64,000 bases of DNA. Origin: Arctopsyche grandis (taxonomy: Eukaryota > Arthropoda > Insecta > Trichoptera > Hydropsychidae). The notes under the pieces were generated by a model that searched no databases, was not told where the DNA came from, and saw nothing but the letters and a program-made list of their open reading frames with translations. The stretch spans positions 14,631,001 through 14,695,000 of the forward strand of contig NC_135357.1 in the NCBI RefSeq assembly GCF_051622035.1. Reading direction: 5' to 3'. A program made the position numbers and the translations under genes. Shown here piece after piece: positions 1 through 11,600 of the stretch (within the stretch, counting starts at the first letter, position 1; each line of letters starts with the position of its first letter).

Positions 1-3000
1 TGAAATTCATATATACATATACACTATGAATGTACTTACATTTCATTTATACCTATTTAATTACCAATAAATTGGGTTACATGTCAATTTTTAGTGATTT
101 TTTTGTATTCCTTTAATTTTTTATATTTTGAAAATCGCTATTATTTTTATTACTAACAATTTTATAAGTTAGAAAGAAAAGTCCATCTTACGAAGATGGA
201 AAAAAATAAATACATTTGAAGTGCCTACTTAGGCTCTATATAGGATAAGTTGCGTAAATTTTGACCTTTGGCACTATTATCATACAAACTAAGGAATAAA
301 TCAGATTTAATATTTTAACTTTTCATCAATTTTTTTAATTGTTGAATTTTTTCTTTGCTTTTATAAGTTTCAAGATTTTTTTTAAGTTAAAATTTGTGTC
401 GTTGTATACTTTTGTTAATTTTATATATACATACATATATGTAATTAATACAATTTATAAGTCGTAATATTTCATTTAATTTTCATATATTTGAATACCT
501 ACATACATATGTATCTATCTGGTGTTATTGCACGCTTATTTAAATCTTCTTATTTATATTTTAATTGTTGTATTTTTCATGTAGATAAACATATATGTAT
601 GCTTAGCTAGAATGATGCCTTGGAGTATACATATACGTATATGTAATATCACTATGGCAAAATTGTAGTAAATAAATAAATAAATCTCATTACTTGTACA
701 TATATTAGTATATTACTATATCAAAGTATGCTTTGAAAAATTAGTATACGTACATATGTATATGTATGTAGGTATATTACATAAATAAAAATGTAAAATA
801 CTACAATCATCCCCAAAATTAGATTTGTATATCTACATACATATGTATCTTACATGTATGTACGTATCTATGGTAGTATGAATTTTAAAATATAAAATAT
901 ACTTAGGTATATAAAATTCCTACATTTAATAAATTGATTCTTATCTTATCTTATTTTTCAAAGTAAAGATTAATTTCAAGTACCAAAAAGATCTTATTCT
1001 AGGGCAGTCTAATTGGGATATAAAAATTTTGTACAAAAATAAAATAAAACAATATAATAAAAATAGCCACCACATATATACAAAGGTACATACATACATT
1101 GTAGTTCGTAATCAAAATTCCAAAAAAAATCTTATGCAATATAAAATTAGTGTCTATTAGTCTCTTTGACTCAGTTCCTATAATCTTTTTGTTACACATA
1201 CACATATGCCCATCAAAAAATAAAATGCTCATTTACTACATAAACTGGTGTATAAGTGTGTGTGTATGTATCATGCCATTAGATTTGATATGCGATAACG
1301 AAATGGAGTTTTGATGAGTGGAAATGTCACTTTAGCGGAATGTGGAAGAAGTGCAGCCAGTCCATCACCTGTTTGATCACACCACAAAAAAGAGCAAAAG
1401 ACCCATCATAGAACCAGATTGACAAAGAGAAAGAGAACGACCGTCGTCTAGCTTGCGTACCGAATGGCATATTTTCTAAACGCTTTTAATTTTGAAAGCC
1501 TACCCTGTCACCGTTTACGCAAAGTGGGTAAATAATAACGGTAGGTGTCGATTCATTGGAATTCGAAGCAGCTACGGTGGTTAACCATCGCGTCCATCTC
1601 TCGAATGACAGGCCCGGATGACGGCCGTCACCTTGAAGAGGGGATAAGGACACGGCGACAAAAACGAAAGAAACCTCTGCTTGATTGACAAAATCCATTA
1701 AAGGCGTTTGATTACCAGGTGACATAGCACCGAACGCGTTCATCAAACTATTATACATTTATATGCCTATACAGGGTGGTCGCGAATTGAATTAACCGGG
1801 AGCCCGTTTATCGCGCTTGTATCTGTGTTATCTTCCATTACGACGGAATGATATCGAAAATTTATGCGAATACCAAGATACGAGTAGCTTCTTGCCTTTT
1901 GTATCTACAGGTAGGCAAAGTTGACTAATGCCGTCGTTTCGTCTGAAGATTAAGGTACCAAATTCGTCGAAACTTTTCAAAATATTTAAGTCGAAACACA
2001 ATATTTTATTTATCAATACATAAGTAAGTTTAAAGACAAAGTAATAAAAAATATAAGTATAAATATTTATGGATCTGTATTTCACAATTTTTCTTTAATT
2101 TAATGACTATTTTCGAATTACCTAACGATATGTACGATATTAATTAGTGTCAACGAGTTTTTTTAGTTGGAACGCCTCATGCTTTAAATATTTTTTACTC
2201 GTATATACTAAATATATGTACATATCTGCTATTTTTTAGTTAAAAAATGAATTGAATATAATTAGACTGTAACTAGATACGTCGACATATGTATTAAGTA
2301 TGCTTATGCATCGAAATATTGTGTTATTTAAAATATAAAACTAAATACTGCTATTAGCAGGGCAATAAACCTATTTATAATTAATATAATAATACTTTTA
2401 CACGATAAAAAAAATAAAGTTTTATAAAATATTAAGTATACATACATATGTATAATATAAGAACTGATCACCAAAAAATTACCAGCAGCGGCGAAATATT
2501 GAATGAAAATATATATTTTAGCCTTGAATCTTAAGTAGACTTGAATTTTTGTTTCAATTTTTTTCAGTTGTTTGAATAGCACCTACATACATAATATTTA
2601 CATACATATGTATACATAGATATGTATAGTCCAAGTGTTCACTCCAGTTCGTTCCTGAGCATATCTACCAGTTTCTTCATACACGAACTATCGGTTTTAG
2701 TTTCAAATGCTAACAGTCAAAAGCTATCTTCAAATAGACTCACCAGGTGTCGCATGCAACTTTCAGCTACAAACCCTTTGAGATTTAAAAACGCCAAGTA
2801 TTAAAGAAACCACGTTACAATGTTGCTATAATTCAAGGTTCCGCTAATTTTTAAAATATTGCAACCCTGGGTAATTATACTGTATGTACATATAAAGCTG
2901 GGACAAACGATTGAAAATACTTATGCCCAATAGTTTGTGCATGAACAAACTAGTTTTTTGTTAATTTGTTCCTTTGTGTCCACTATAACTGGCCAGTTTA

Positions 3001-5098
3001 GCTCGTGTATGAACAAACTAGGATGTTCATAAACGAACGAAATGTACACTTAAACTGTAATATATACACCATAAAGCAGTAGGTGAAGCAGCTTATACCC
3101 ATACTAAATTACTGTCCATTCTACTAGTTGCACAATTGTATTATACGTGGCGCGGCTGATATGGTAAAATGATATTATTTATGAGTGCAACTATAATAAT
3201 AATAATCTTCGAATGCAATTTTTTACTATGGCCGTGTTTGGCAGCTCGTAAACCGACGATGTATTACTACTATATTTTCACGGTGCAGACCCTTTTATAC
3301 ATATAATATGTAGTTTCAGATACGCAACTCCCGCTCAGACCCCACCCCCTTTATCTACGACTACCACTCGTTGGAGGCCCTGGTTCTGAGATAATTCCAG
3401 ACGCTTTCAAATTATCCAATTTATTTTATTTTGAACGCAAATATAATAAGTAAAACGTTTTGGAAACATACTTATACGATACCCACTTAAAGTACAAATT
3501 TCGAGAGTAATGTTAATATTCCGGCGCATAAATTGCAATGAAATATCGATAGACACATTGCTGATATTGGCATTAAATTGAATAAAACATTTAAAAATAG
3601 TTGAAAAATTAATAATTTCCCTGTGATTGGCCGTTTCTGTCAGGTAAGTATGGTACCTACCGAGTTCCGAGTACTAGCGTAGCAGAATTGCCGCGTAGAA
3701 TTGGTTTGAAAAAGAGCGAGGGGAGGGCTAGGGCTGAGAGGAGATGGCGGGGAAGTTAAGCCGCTTACAGGGGTGGTTCAACAGTAGGGAGGAGAGAAGG
3801 GGAGGGTATAGGGTGATTCAGAAGAAAGCCTGTCGAGCCGGCAACCCCCAGCTTCAAAACAATGCACGCAAGCCCTCTTACGACACCGTATTTCACAAGA
3901 AACACCACCGACTATCACTAAAGCTATATTTTTAATGTCCAAATAGCAAATAAACTACTTGATAGTGCAACTTATATTCAATTTCAAAAAGGTCTGAATT
4001 GAAGCAGTTACGAAAATAAAATAATTTGAAATTTAGGTTTCGCTACCAACCACTTATTGATATCTCTACACATAAAAAACAAAAAACGAATTACACTGTC
4101 TGATTTGTAAGTAGATAAATATGTACATAAGTATTAAAATGCTTAATTCTTAATTTTTAACTAACATTAAATAATCTGAGATTTATATATGTTTACGGAA
4201 AAAAATAATATTAGATAACTTTTGTTATTACATCATGTAATTTTTCTGATTTATTAACTTCTTATATTTTATATTCATCTATAGCTTTAAAAAATTATAA
4301 AGTAAGTAAGCCACAGAAAATTTAAAAATAACAAACTTCAGGTATTTATTTCAGTGCAGTTCTAATTGACCAAAATCTAGAATATTGACGCTCGATTCTG
4401 AAAATTTTAATTAAATCTTATTTAACACATCTCGTAAAAAATCAACGAATCTAATTTCGATACACACACACATTGCGTCGATGAATATATATGTACGCTA
4501 TTTAAAATATTTTCCATACATGTATGTACCTATGTACATATAATATATCTTTGCAGGAGACATACATATGTATGTACCCATATATAATTTATTTGAAATA
4601 TTGATATCATCTGTGGAGTGATTTTTCGACCGAAGGGAATAAGATTTTTCAAGTGAAAGCATCTAAAAAAAAAACGGATCGAGTGTATAAGCCTTTAAAT
4701 TACATTTTTTTTTTGACGTAAGATTACGTTAGCTATGTACATATATAATACCATATCCAAAACTACTATGTCTCATATAAAATTTATCATTGAATAGGGT
4801 GAATGACGTTTTGTAATAACATTAATTGGCTTGGTGATATAAGTCAGTGGTAATAATGACAATTTGTAGGTCCCATAAATTACAGCAATAAACGAATTAA
4901 TTTCCAATTCCAATGTTCGTAAAGCAGGTGAACTAGACAATGATAATAATGAATCTTCGTTAAATATCAACTATGTAGATATGTTTAGTGCTTCTATTTC
5001 CGCAAGAAATTCTATGCTAGAGCATACGTGAACACATCGGTATAAAAAACTTCGAGCCCGGTAATTAATTTAAGCATTTAAGATATTTATGTATTTAC
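1..5098 (-). other. intron of orthodenticle downstream of its 5' coding exon
   Basis: The otd exon ends with a GT donor at 5098-5097 (reading GTAAATAC on the minus strand) and no homeodomain-encoding exon is found between here and the left edge, so this stretch is taken as the 5' part of a large intron. It is mostly AT-rich with ACATACATATGTATG-type microsatellite. Two patches are richer in GC: about 1420-1770 and about 3240-3870. Short open frames in these patches resemble no family I recognise. The patches could be intronic regulatory DNA, which is inference only. Confidence 0.7.
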
Positions 5099-5360
5099 CT
5101 TGTGGGAATCCAACAGCTTCGAGACCATGGTGCGAGAGGCCGAAGGGACCAAGGCCCCCGATGCCCGTGGCTGCCATGCCCGGTCCATGGGGGTGGCCAT
5201 GGTGGTGGTGGTGTGGGTGGTGGTACGGCGACTGCGGTAGATGATGATGGTGATGGGGGCCCTTGAGGTAACCCGCCATCTGCGTGCTGAGATAATGGTG
5301 GAGGGCGGAAGGCCCCCCGGAGCCTCCTCCACCCCCAGCCGCATTCGTCAGCAACGCCAT
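5099..5360 (-). CDS. otd: Orthodenticle/ocelliless (Otx-class) homeobox protein, N-terminal coding exon, partial
   Basis: This exon encodes the first 87 residues (plus one base) of an Otx-class paired-like homeodomain transcription factor, which in insects patterns the anterior head, ocelli and photoreceptors and acts in the nucleus. The diagnostic part is the exon end, GLGPFGLSHHGLEAVGF (residues 68-84), which closely matches the conserved LGPFGLPHGLEAVGF block just before the homeodomain in insect Otd. Before it come a MAGYLK motif (residues 28-33) and a His/Pro-rich tract (about 36-60). The ATG at 5360 is the first after an in-frame TAG nine bases upstream. The exon ends in phase 1 (CAA G|GTAAAT), as expected for the conserved junction before the homeodomain. 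A Gly-rich, 27-residue extension precedes MAGYLK, where fly Otd starts; a second start at 5279 would remove it. The homeobox exon is off-window to the left. Confidence 0.92.
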
Positions 5361-5640
5361 CGACTTCTAGTTCAAAACCAACAACAGCAACAACGACCGC
5401 CACTCGTGGTGTCCGAAATGTTCACACATCCGACGAGACCTACTCGACGCGTCCAACATTTTCCATTGGACATGTCGGCGCCATCAACAACCGAAAAAAC
5501 TGAGCTTGATACTCTTGCACATACTTGAACACACTATTAATTTCAAAAAATTCACTGTTTCGCTTCGCACATCATAAGACTTTTTTTATTGTGATGATAT
5601 TTTTTCCTCCTTGATATATTGATGGTGATTCGATTATGAT
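5361..5640 (-). other. otd: otd 5' untranslated part of the first coding exon, with upstream splice acceptor
   Basis: Upstream of the otd start codon the minus strand stays exon-like until a pyrimidine-rich TTTTTAATTTTCAG acceptor whose AG is 5642-5641. This suggests the exon starts at 5640, carries about 280 nt of 5' UTR, and is joined to one or more noncoding exons at higher coordinates. A promoter inside this region cannot be excluded. The call rests on the acceptor motif alone. Confidence 0.5.
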
Positions 5641-6205
5641 CTGAAAATTAAAAACAGAAATGTATAATCATTCAAAAAGATTTTACTAATAAAACCACCA
5701 AATAATAAATGTTAAATCATAAAAGCTAACGCTTAGTTAATTTTAAATAATAAAAAAACAACCACTTGTTGTAGCTATGTAAGTATTTTACGAAATCTGA
5801 ATTATGTTTTTTGGTTCAAAATTAAAAATGACCCAATCCATGTACATATGTACATATGATGCCCCTAGTATCAAAAATAGCCAAAAACCCCTAACGCTTT
5901 TTTTTCATAAAATACAAGTTTGATACTATGATACTATTTCACAAGACAGTTTTGATACTATGTCCCATTTAAAGTTAATTTAATACCAAGCTTAGCCAGT
6001 TTTGACAATCACAATTGGTAATTATGGATTTCTCATGAACAGTAAAACCAAATAGCATTGAAATAAATATAAAGAAAAAATACCAAAAAGCACCTTTGGC
6101 CATCTTTGATAATAAAAGCCCCATGCTCAAATACATATATAATATGTTCAAGAGTATTGTTGAAAATGTCAGTTTTTTAACTTCACTTACATACATATGT
6201 GTATG

Positions 6206-6276
<71 letters not shown>

Positions 6277-8762
6277 GCTTATTATTTCACCTCATTTTAT
6301 TTATTTATTTATACATATACGGCCGAAAGAACCATAATACAATAGAACAATAATAAAAAACAATATTAATATAGGAATAGAAAAATAGGAGTTTTAAACA
6401 ATGAAGATTACCGATATGATTAATTAAATTAATTAATAAATTTTCACGATGATAATAGAAAAACTTCGAAATTCTCGATGATTTATTTTATTTGACACAA
6501 ATTTGTTTTTCAAAAATATGTACATTGCTTTAAAAAAAAAGTTTTCGTTTAATTAAAAAAATGATTAATTTCAAATAAATAAAACACGTTTAATACATTT
6601 TTAGCAGAAAAACTAATCATCATTTGCGTGTATTTTATCTAAGCGTTTGAAAAATTAACAACGAAACGAATTGTATCAATTTTATAATCTTTTATCAAGG
6701 CATAGCTATGCTATGTATAATACATATGTATGTACATAAATAAATATATAAATTAATACATAAATTGAGAATTAGCTGCCTAATAGGTTATATCAATTTT
6801 ATGACTAGTCTAATTTATGAATTAAGTACAATATTTATATACATAAAACTGATATATGTATGTACATATGTAATAGATGCTTACATACATACATATATTA
6901 CAATAGGTACTATAATAGGTACCTAAATAATAACTAAGTTCTGAGAAAAGCAATAACCATATGAGCGACCACCCAAAAAGTATATGCATAGATATTACTT
7001 AGAAGTAATTGAATAACTTTTTCAAACAGAGTAGTTATAATATACATACATTTGTACATATAATACAATCTTCAAAAAATAGAAAACTTCTTAATTTCAC
7101 ATTTTTCTTTGATTATTTAACTAAAATATGTATTTATGAGTGGAATACATATTTATTGAAAATAATTAAATACGCCTACTAAAATATAAAATTATATTTT
7201 CCTTCTATGAAAGTAATACATAAATTGTAAATACATTAAATAAATTATATTATTTTACATTAGACGTAAATTGTATTTACTTTTTATAAAATTTATTACC
7301 CTCATGGCTATTTATATTATATTTAGTACGTACCTATTTAAAATATCAAATTTATTTATTTTTCGCACTTAACAAAAACACAATCGATGACAAACAAGTA
7401 AGATTGCTTTTAAGTAGGTACAACAGGTAGTATTATTGTATACATACTATATAAAAAAATAAACAAACAAAACCTTCTAAGAAAATGTGCTAATGAAAAA
7501 AGCAGGTAGATCGTAAAATGCGAAACTTTTATCAAGATGTTAAAAAAAATAAAATGTTAGCAAACAAATTTACTCGTTATTCTCAAACAGAAATATAATT
7601 ATTTAGGAAACACTATTTCAATAATGTATACGTATGTATAAATATAGGTACCTACAACTAAAAATTAATTAAATAAATTAATAAGAGAGCATACTGTTCC
7701 ATTTAATTTAAATCTAAAGAGAATTAATTTTTCGTACGTATTTACATATATATTTATGTACACTGTACAGGTACAGTAATGGTACAATTGAGTTATGCAA
7801 CAGAATAGTGCTGAAAGTGTGCCTCGAGAATTGAAATAAAAAAAAGTACAACACTGAATATTATCAATGATCCCTTAATGAGTTTTGAGTTTTCAATGCA
7901 TGTTTCATAATACAATCGGGAAGCGTGGCGATAATGCGAGTAACGGTCATCGTCAACAATGCCTATCAACAATAACCGTTTATGCAGAAAGTTGTTCTGT
8001 TACTTTTGTGTTTTTTTTCGTCGATTTTCGGAACACGGGGGACGGAGATAATCCTAACGACCGGTAGCCGAAGATCCTTCTTGGTAAACGGATGCACAAA
8101 CGTAATTACTACTATGAAACGGACAGCATTATCAAATTTTACCTACTCTTCTCAAGTAAACTATTTGTTTTGCAAAAAAGAAAAAACAGATTATATTCCG
8201 ATTTAAACACCTTTGCAAGTATTGAAAATGTATACTTAAGTAGGTACAAAATTGTAATCCGAAATCTAACTACAGCACGTGGATATAAAAAATATATATT
8301 ATCTTGAAAGATATAGTTTATATAATATGATAAAACGCTAAAATATAATTGTGGTATTTAACACCTCGATAATAAGTATTATAGTTAACTACATAATAGC
8401 TAATTTATCAATATCGTAAATTCGATGAATTTTCCGTTATTAACTTTGTCGCAAACAATGTCATTGACAAGCTTTATCAATTTAACCACGTTGAAAATTC
8501 ACGTGATTTATTATACAAGGGATTACCTAATTCAATACGTAATTCTGTACGTTACGTAAGTATTGTAAGTACTCAGTAGTGCGTATTTTTCTTATCTGTT
8601 TTTACTACATTTAAGTTTGTATTAAGTTCAATGCTAAATACACACGTATTATAAAATAAACATAATTATAACACATCAACCGAGTTATCAACATGTTTCT
8701 GAGGAAACATATAACTGGCGTACATACACACATACAATATAAATACTTACAAATATATTATT
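5641..8762. other. AT-rich DNA upstream of the otd coding exon, no gene seen
   Basis: Very AT-rich sequence, probably intron or upstream region of otd. It contains ACATACATATGTATGTA microsatellite patches and a long TA run. A somewhat GC-richer patch lies at about 7900-8130 and has overlapping open frames in two plus-strand phases, but none resembles a known protein. Confidence 0.6.
6208..6273. repeat. (TA)n microsatellite
   Basis: An uninterrupted alternating AT tract of about 66 bp, the longest simple repeat in the window. The open frame across it translates as Tyr-Ile repeats and is not a gene. Confidence 0.95.
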
Positions 8763-9000
8763 ACTAGTGTTTTTACCCGGCTTCTCTCGGTATTTGTAAT
8801 ATAAATTTAATTAAATTTATTTGAATAGTTTAATTTTATTTTAATATTCGTTTTTTTTTATTAGATTGAACGTCATGGATTTTACGAACCAAACGAACAA
8901 ACATACAAAGTCTCTTTCGAAATTATATGTTAGATATATGAAAGCCATCTAGTATAAATTCAATGAGTATTATAAAGTATATGAGACTGGGTAATTTCTA
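8763..9000 (-). mobile_element. Helitron-like 3' end, reverse orientation
   Basis: The plus strand starts ACTAG and continues with a GC-rich stem-like motif (ACCCGGCTTCTCTCGGT, 8776-8792). Read on the minus strand this is an imperfect hairpin followed by a CTAGT terminus, the usual layout of a Helitron 3' end. A downstream part (about 8905-8940, AAAGTCTCTTTCGAAATTAT) recurs at about 34562. The other end is not identified; no Rep/helicase coding is seen, so it is non-autonomous or a fragment. Confidence 0.45.
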
Positions 9001-9047
9001 TCGAATAATTACAATATGAATTATGAACATATGTACATATGTACATA

Positions 9048-9296
9048 CATATGAAAGTGGCGGAAGTCCAATTTTCAGTTCCAAAAACACTATTTATGCT
9101 TAACTTAATTCACAAATTGTTATGACTTCTTTTAAATCGATATGTCCAGAATATCGGAAAGGCAGAATAAACATATTACAGACCACCAGTATTTTTAAAT
9201 ATTATTAAACGCAAAACATTATATTAAATGTTTTGAAACATTTCTCGAAATGAAGGAAAGTGGATTTTTGCCACTTTTAAATGTACCGGTCCATAT
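9048..9296. repeat. MITE-like repeat, copy 1 of 3 (AAGTGGCGGAAGT family)
   Basis: Starts CATATGAAAGTGGCGGAAGT and ends in a diverged inverse (AAGTGGATTTTTGCCACTTT then CCGGTCCATAT). It aligns by eye along its whole length with 38688-38955, and its right end with 41256-41325. The sharper copy at 38.7 kb shows terminal inverted repeats, so this is read as a non-autonomous DNA element with blurred ends. Confidence 0.65.
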
Positions 9297-9311
9297 ACAT
9301 ATGTATATACA

Positions 9312-9790
9312 TAGTGGAGCAAGCAAGAGCTGCATTCTTAAAATTGAAAAATGTCCTTACCACACGTGATCTCACTCTGTCTTAGACTTCTACGATGCTA
9401 CGTTTTCAGCATCCTTCTGTATGGGACAGAAGCATGGACCCTGTTTCTGGAGATGCCACGTGTAAATAACTACAGGACTTTGAGATGTGAACATACAGAA
9501 GAATGCTGAGAATCTCACGGATGGCGCGTCGTACCAATGCCGGGGTGCTAGCCCTGATGGTAAAGTATGTCGAAGTGCTCAAAAGTGTGAAAAGGCGTAA
9601 ATTAGAGTACTTTGGACATGTGATGCGGAACGAGAAATACGATCTCCTCCCCCTAATAATCCAGGGGAAAATCGCAGGCCAACGTAGTCGGGGCAGGCGG
9701 AAAACGTCGTGGCTAAAGAATCTTCGGCAGTGGTACGGCCTCAGCGCCCGAACACTATTCTGAGCAGCCGTATTCCACATATTGCGAATG
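9312..9790 (+). pseudogene. decayed non-LTR retrotransposon reverse-transcriptase C-terminal region
   Basis: Translation in shifting plus frames gives VEQARAAFLKLKNVL, then after a frameshift LLRCYVFSILLYGTEAWTL, then after another RRKLEYFGHVMRNEKYDLLP and SRGRRKTSWLKNLRQWYGLS. These blocks are characteristic of the C-terminal end of the ORF2 polyprotein of insect LINEs, after the RT palm, including the LLYGTEAWTL and RRKLEYFGHVMR motifs. At least two frameshifts and a stop break the frame, and no endonuclease or RT catalytic part is present, so this is a dead 5'-truncated copy. Its family differs from the antisense LINE tails at 15.7, 24.4, 29.8 and 36.5 kb. Confidence 0.8.
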
Positions 9791-9796
9791 GAATAT

Positions 9797-11219
9797 ACAC
9801 GCATTCGTTTGTGGTTCAATACAAATTCATCTAAATATGAATCAAAACGGGCACGCGTTGTGCCAAATTGACGCCTCATCTTTCTTTTCACACGCATCCA
9901 CATATTTTACACATTTTGCGTATGTATTTCACTATCATTTGGATCCACGAAATTATAACCACTTTTACCGGAATTCGGAATATTTCCGTACGCTGCCCAA
10001 CCGTCCGAAATTATATGCGAACCACGCAGTATTTTTTGATTTTTAAATGCTTTTTATTATTACGAAATTATGTTCACAATACATCTTATATCTATTTTAA
10101 TAGCTACTGATCTACTGATCATTTTCTATTTTTTCAATTCAATTTAATTTGGTTAGTAATCATAGTATTATATTATTCTAATGTTAATCTACAGCATAAT
10201 AGGAAAAAGAGCTCAAAAACCTATTTACAATCCTTAACGCAGTATATGTCGGAGTATTTCATCTGGTAAAAGTCGAGCTATTTCAGGGCACGGCAATACT
10301 AGAGTGCTCGCAAAGAGCAACCAATGACAGGAAGGAGCGGGTCGACCGAGTCTCGCTTCCGAGGCATATACATATACATATCTATTTAAAATGTTAAAAA
10401 CATTAAATAGTTTTATACATACATATATAATTCATAAGTACGCTGTAATTATTCATTAAAGTTCCTACCCGTAATTTATGTAAGCAGTCAATGGATTCTG
10501 TTTTAATGGCTTATTAAATTTTCAATTTATAAACAAAGCATGTGTGCGTCAAACTTTCCATACGCTAATTAATTTTAAGCTGCTGCAGATGAGCAAATAC
10601 GAACATAGCACACTCGTTTCTCACTAAATCTGTACTTAATCCTTTCGAAACAATTTCCGGCGATACGTATTGTGCAACAGTTTGAGAAGCTTTCGCTCTT
10701 TCGTACATCCTTTGTGCTCAATGGGAGGGTTCGAGTAAACTGTGGGCGGGGCACGCATCGCAAGAGGGGGATATAAGCCAACACGCCCACATAATGCAGG
10801 TGTATTAAATCCAAAATAAATAACAATTATCGTGTAAAGTACATCCATAAATACATATATGCCTTGAGAGATTGATCATTTGGTTAAATTTGATACGACT
10901 ACAAAGAAAAGAGAAGAAGTCCGAGTTGGCTCACACCAATAATACATTTTAAGTATTAAAAATTAAACAGATTGTTGTATTATATGTTCTTTTTTTATTA
11001 TTCTGTGATATTTAATAATTATCGGGCTCGGACAAATACAACTGTTGTAATGATATTTGTAAAATTATAAATTGAATCATCAAAAAATACTTTGAAAAAA
11101 TGCTTACTATGCGTTTTTAGACACGAATACACACGACAACACCCCGTTAATGGGTAAATGAAGAAGCAACGCGTTAGAGAGGTGAAAAAAATATTTTTTA
11201 CTGTGGTATTGTACGACAT
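9797..11219. other. intergenic/intronic DNA, no gene seen
   Basis: Mixed AT-rich sequence. Two GC-richer patches occur, at about 10280-10370 and 10570-10800. The second contains a TATA-like GGATATAAGCC after a GC-rich run (about 10760-10780) and could be a promoter or LTR fragment, but no coding region or paired repeat supports either reading. Open frames here show no recognisable family. Confidence 0.5.
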
Positions 11220-11600
11220 ACATACAATGGACAGCGTCGGCCATGACCGCAGACTCCAACAAAAGACATGACGACCTAATCAACGCCCTGTCAGAAGGAG
11301 CAGCATCGCCAATGGAAGCTGCAGCATCAGCAACATCAACGCCAGTGTGACTTCTCGGAACACGTGTTTGGTAGCGAGTCACTAACGATGTGTACGACTC
11401 GAAACAACGGACACTGAACAATACGGATGTACAGTTGGTTCGTGGAAAGCGTCTCTAACGAGTGTTTCGGGTTCGATTCCTTGAATGGTACCTTTAATAA
11501 ATAGTAGATACCTTTTGATGGTCGTTAGACCAAGCGCTGACTCATTGCGCTAATAAAACTCCAGGAGGTACATATGAACATACATATGTGTACATCACAG
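11220..11600 (+). repeat. possible tRNA-derived SINE or retroelement fragment
   Basis: A GC-rich segment contains GGGTTCGATTCC at about 11468-11479, a good match to a pol III B box. The sequence about 40 bp upstream (GGTTCGTGGAAAGCG) only loosely fits an A box. A 35-residue open frame (start 11243) precedes it but has no recognisable family. The combination suggests a retroposed element, with low confidence because no second copy is found in the window. Confidence 0.3.

Noticed and set aside
1486..1758. 90-aa minus-strand open frame in a GC-richer patch next to otd, considered as the homeodomain exon
   Set aside because: Its translation has none of the Otx homeodomain residues (no RRERTTFT or WFKNRRAK block) and no splice sites fit; treated as intron.
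5241..5528. 95-aa plus-strand open frame across the otd exon
   Set aside because: It is the antisense shadow of the otd His/Pro/Gly-rich coding exon, which has clear family motifs on the minus strand.
6096..6353. 85-aa hydrophobic open frame rich in Tyr-Ile
   Set aside because: It is translation of the (TA)n microsatellite.
9503..9763. Intact gene for a small DNA-binding protein
   Set aside because: The residues match the C-terminal end of LINE reverse-transcriptase polyproteins, with frameshifts just upstream; a dead retroelement.
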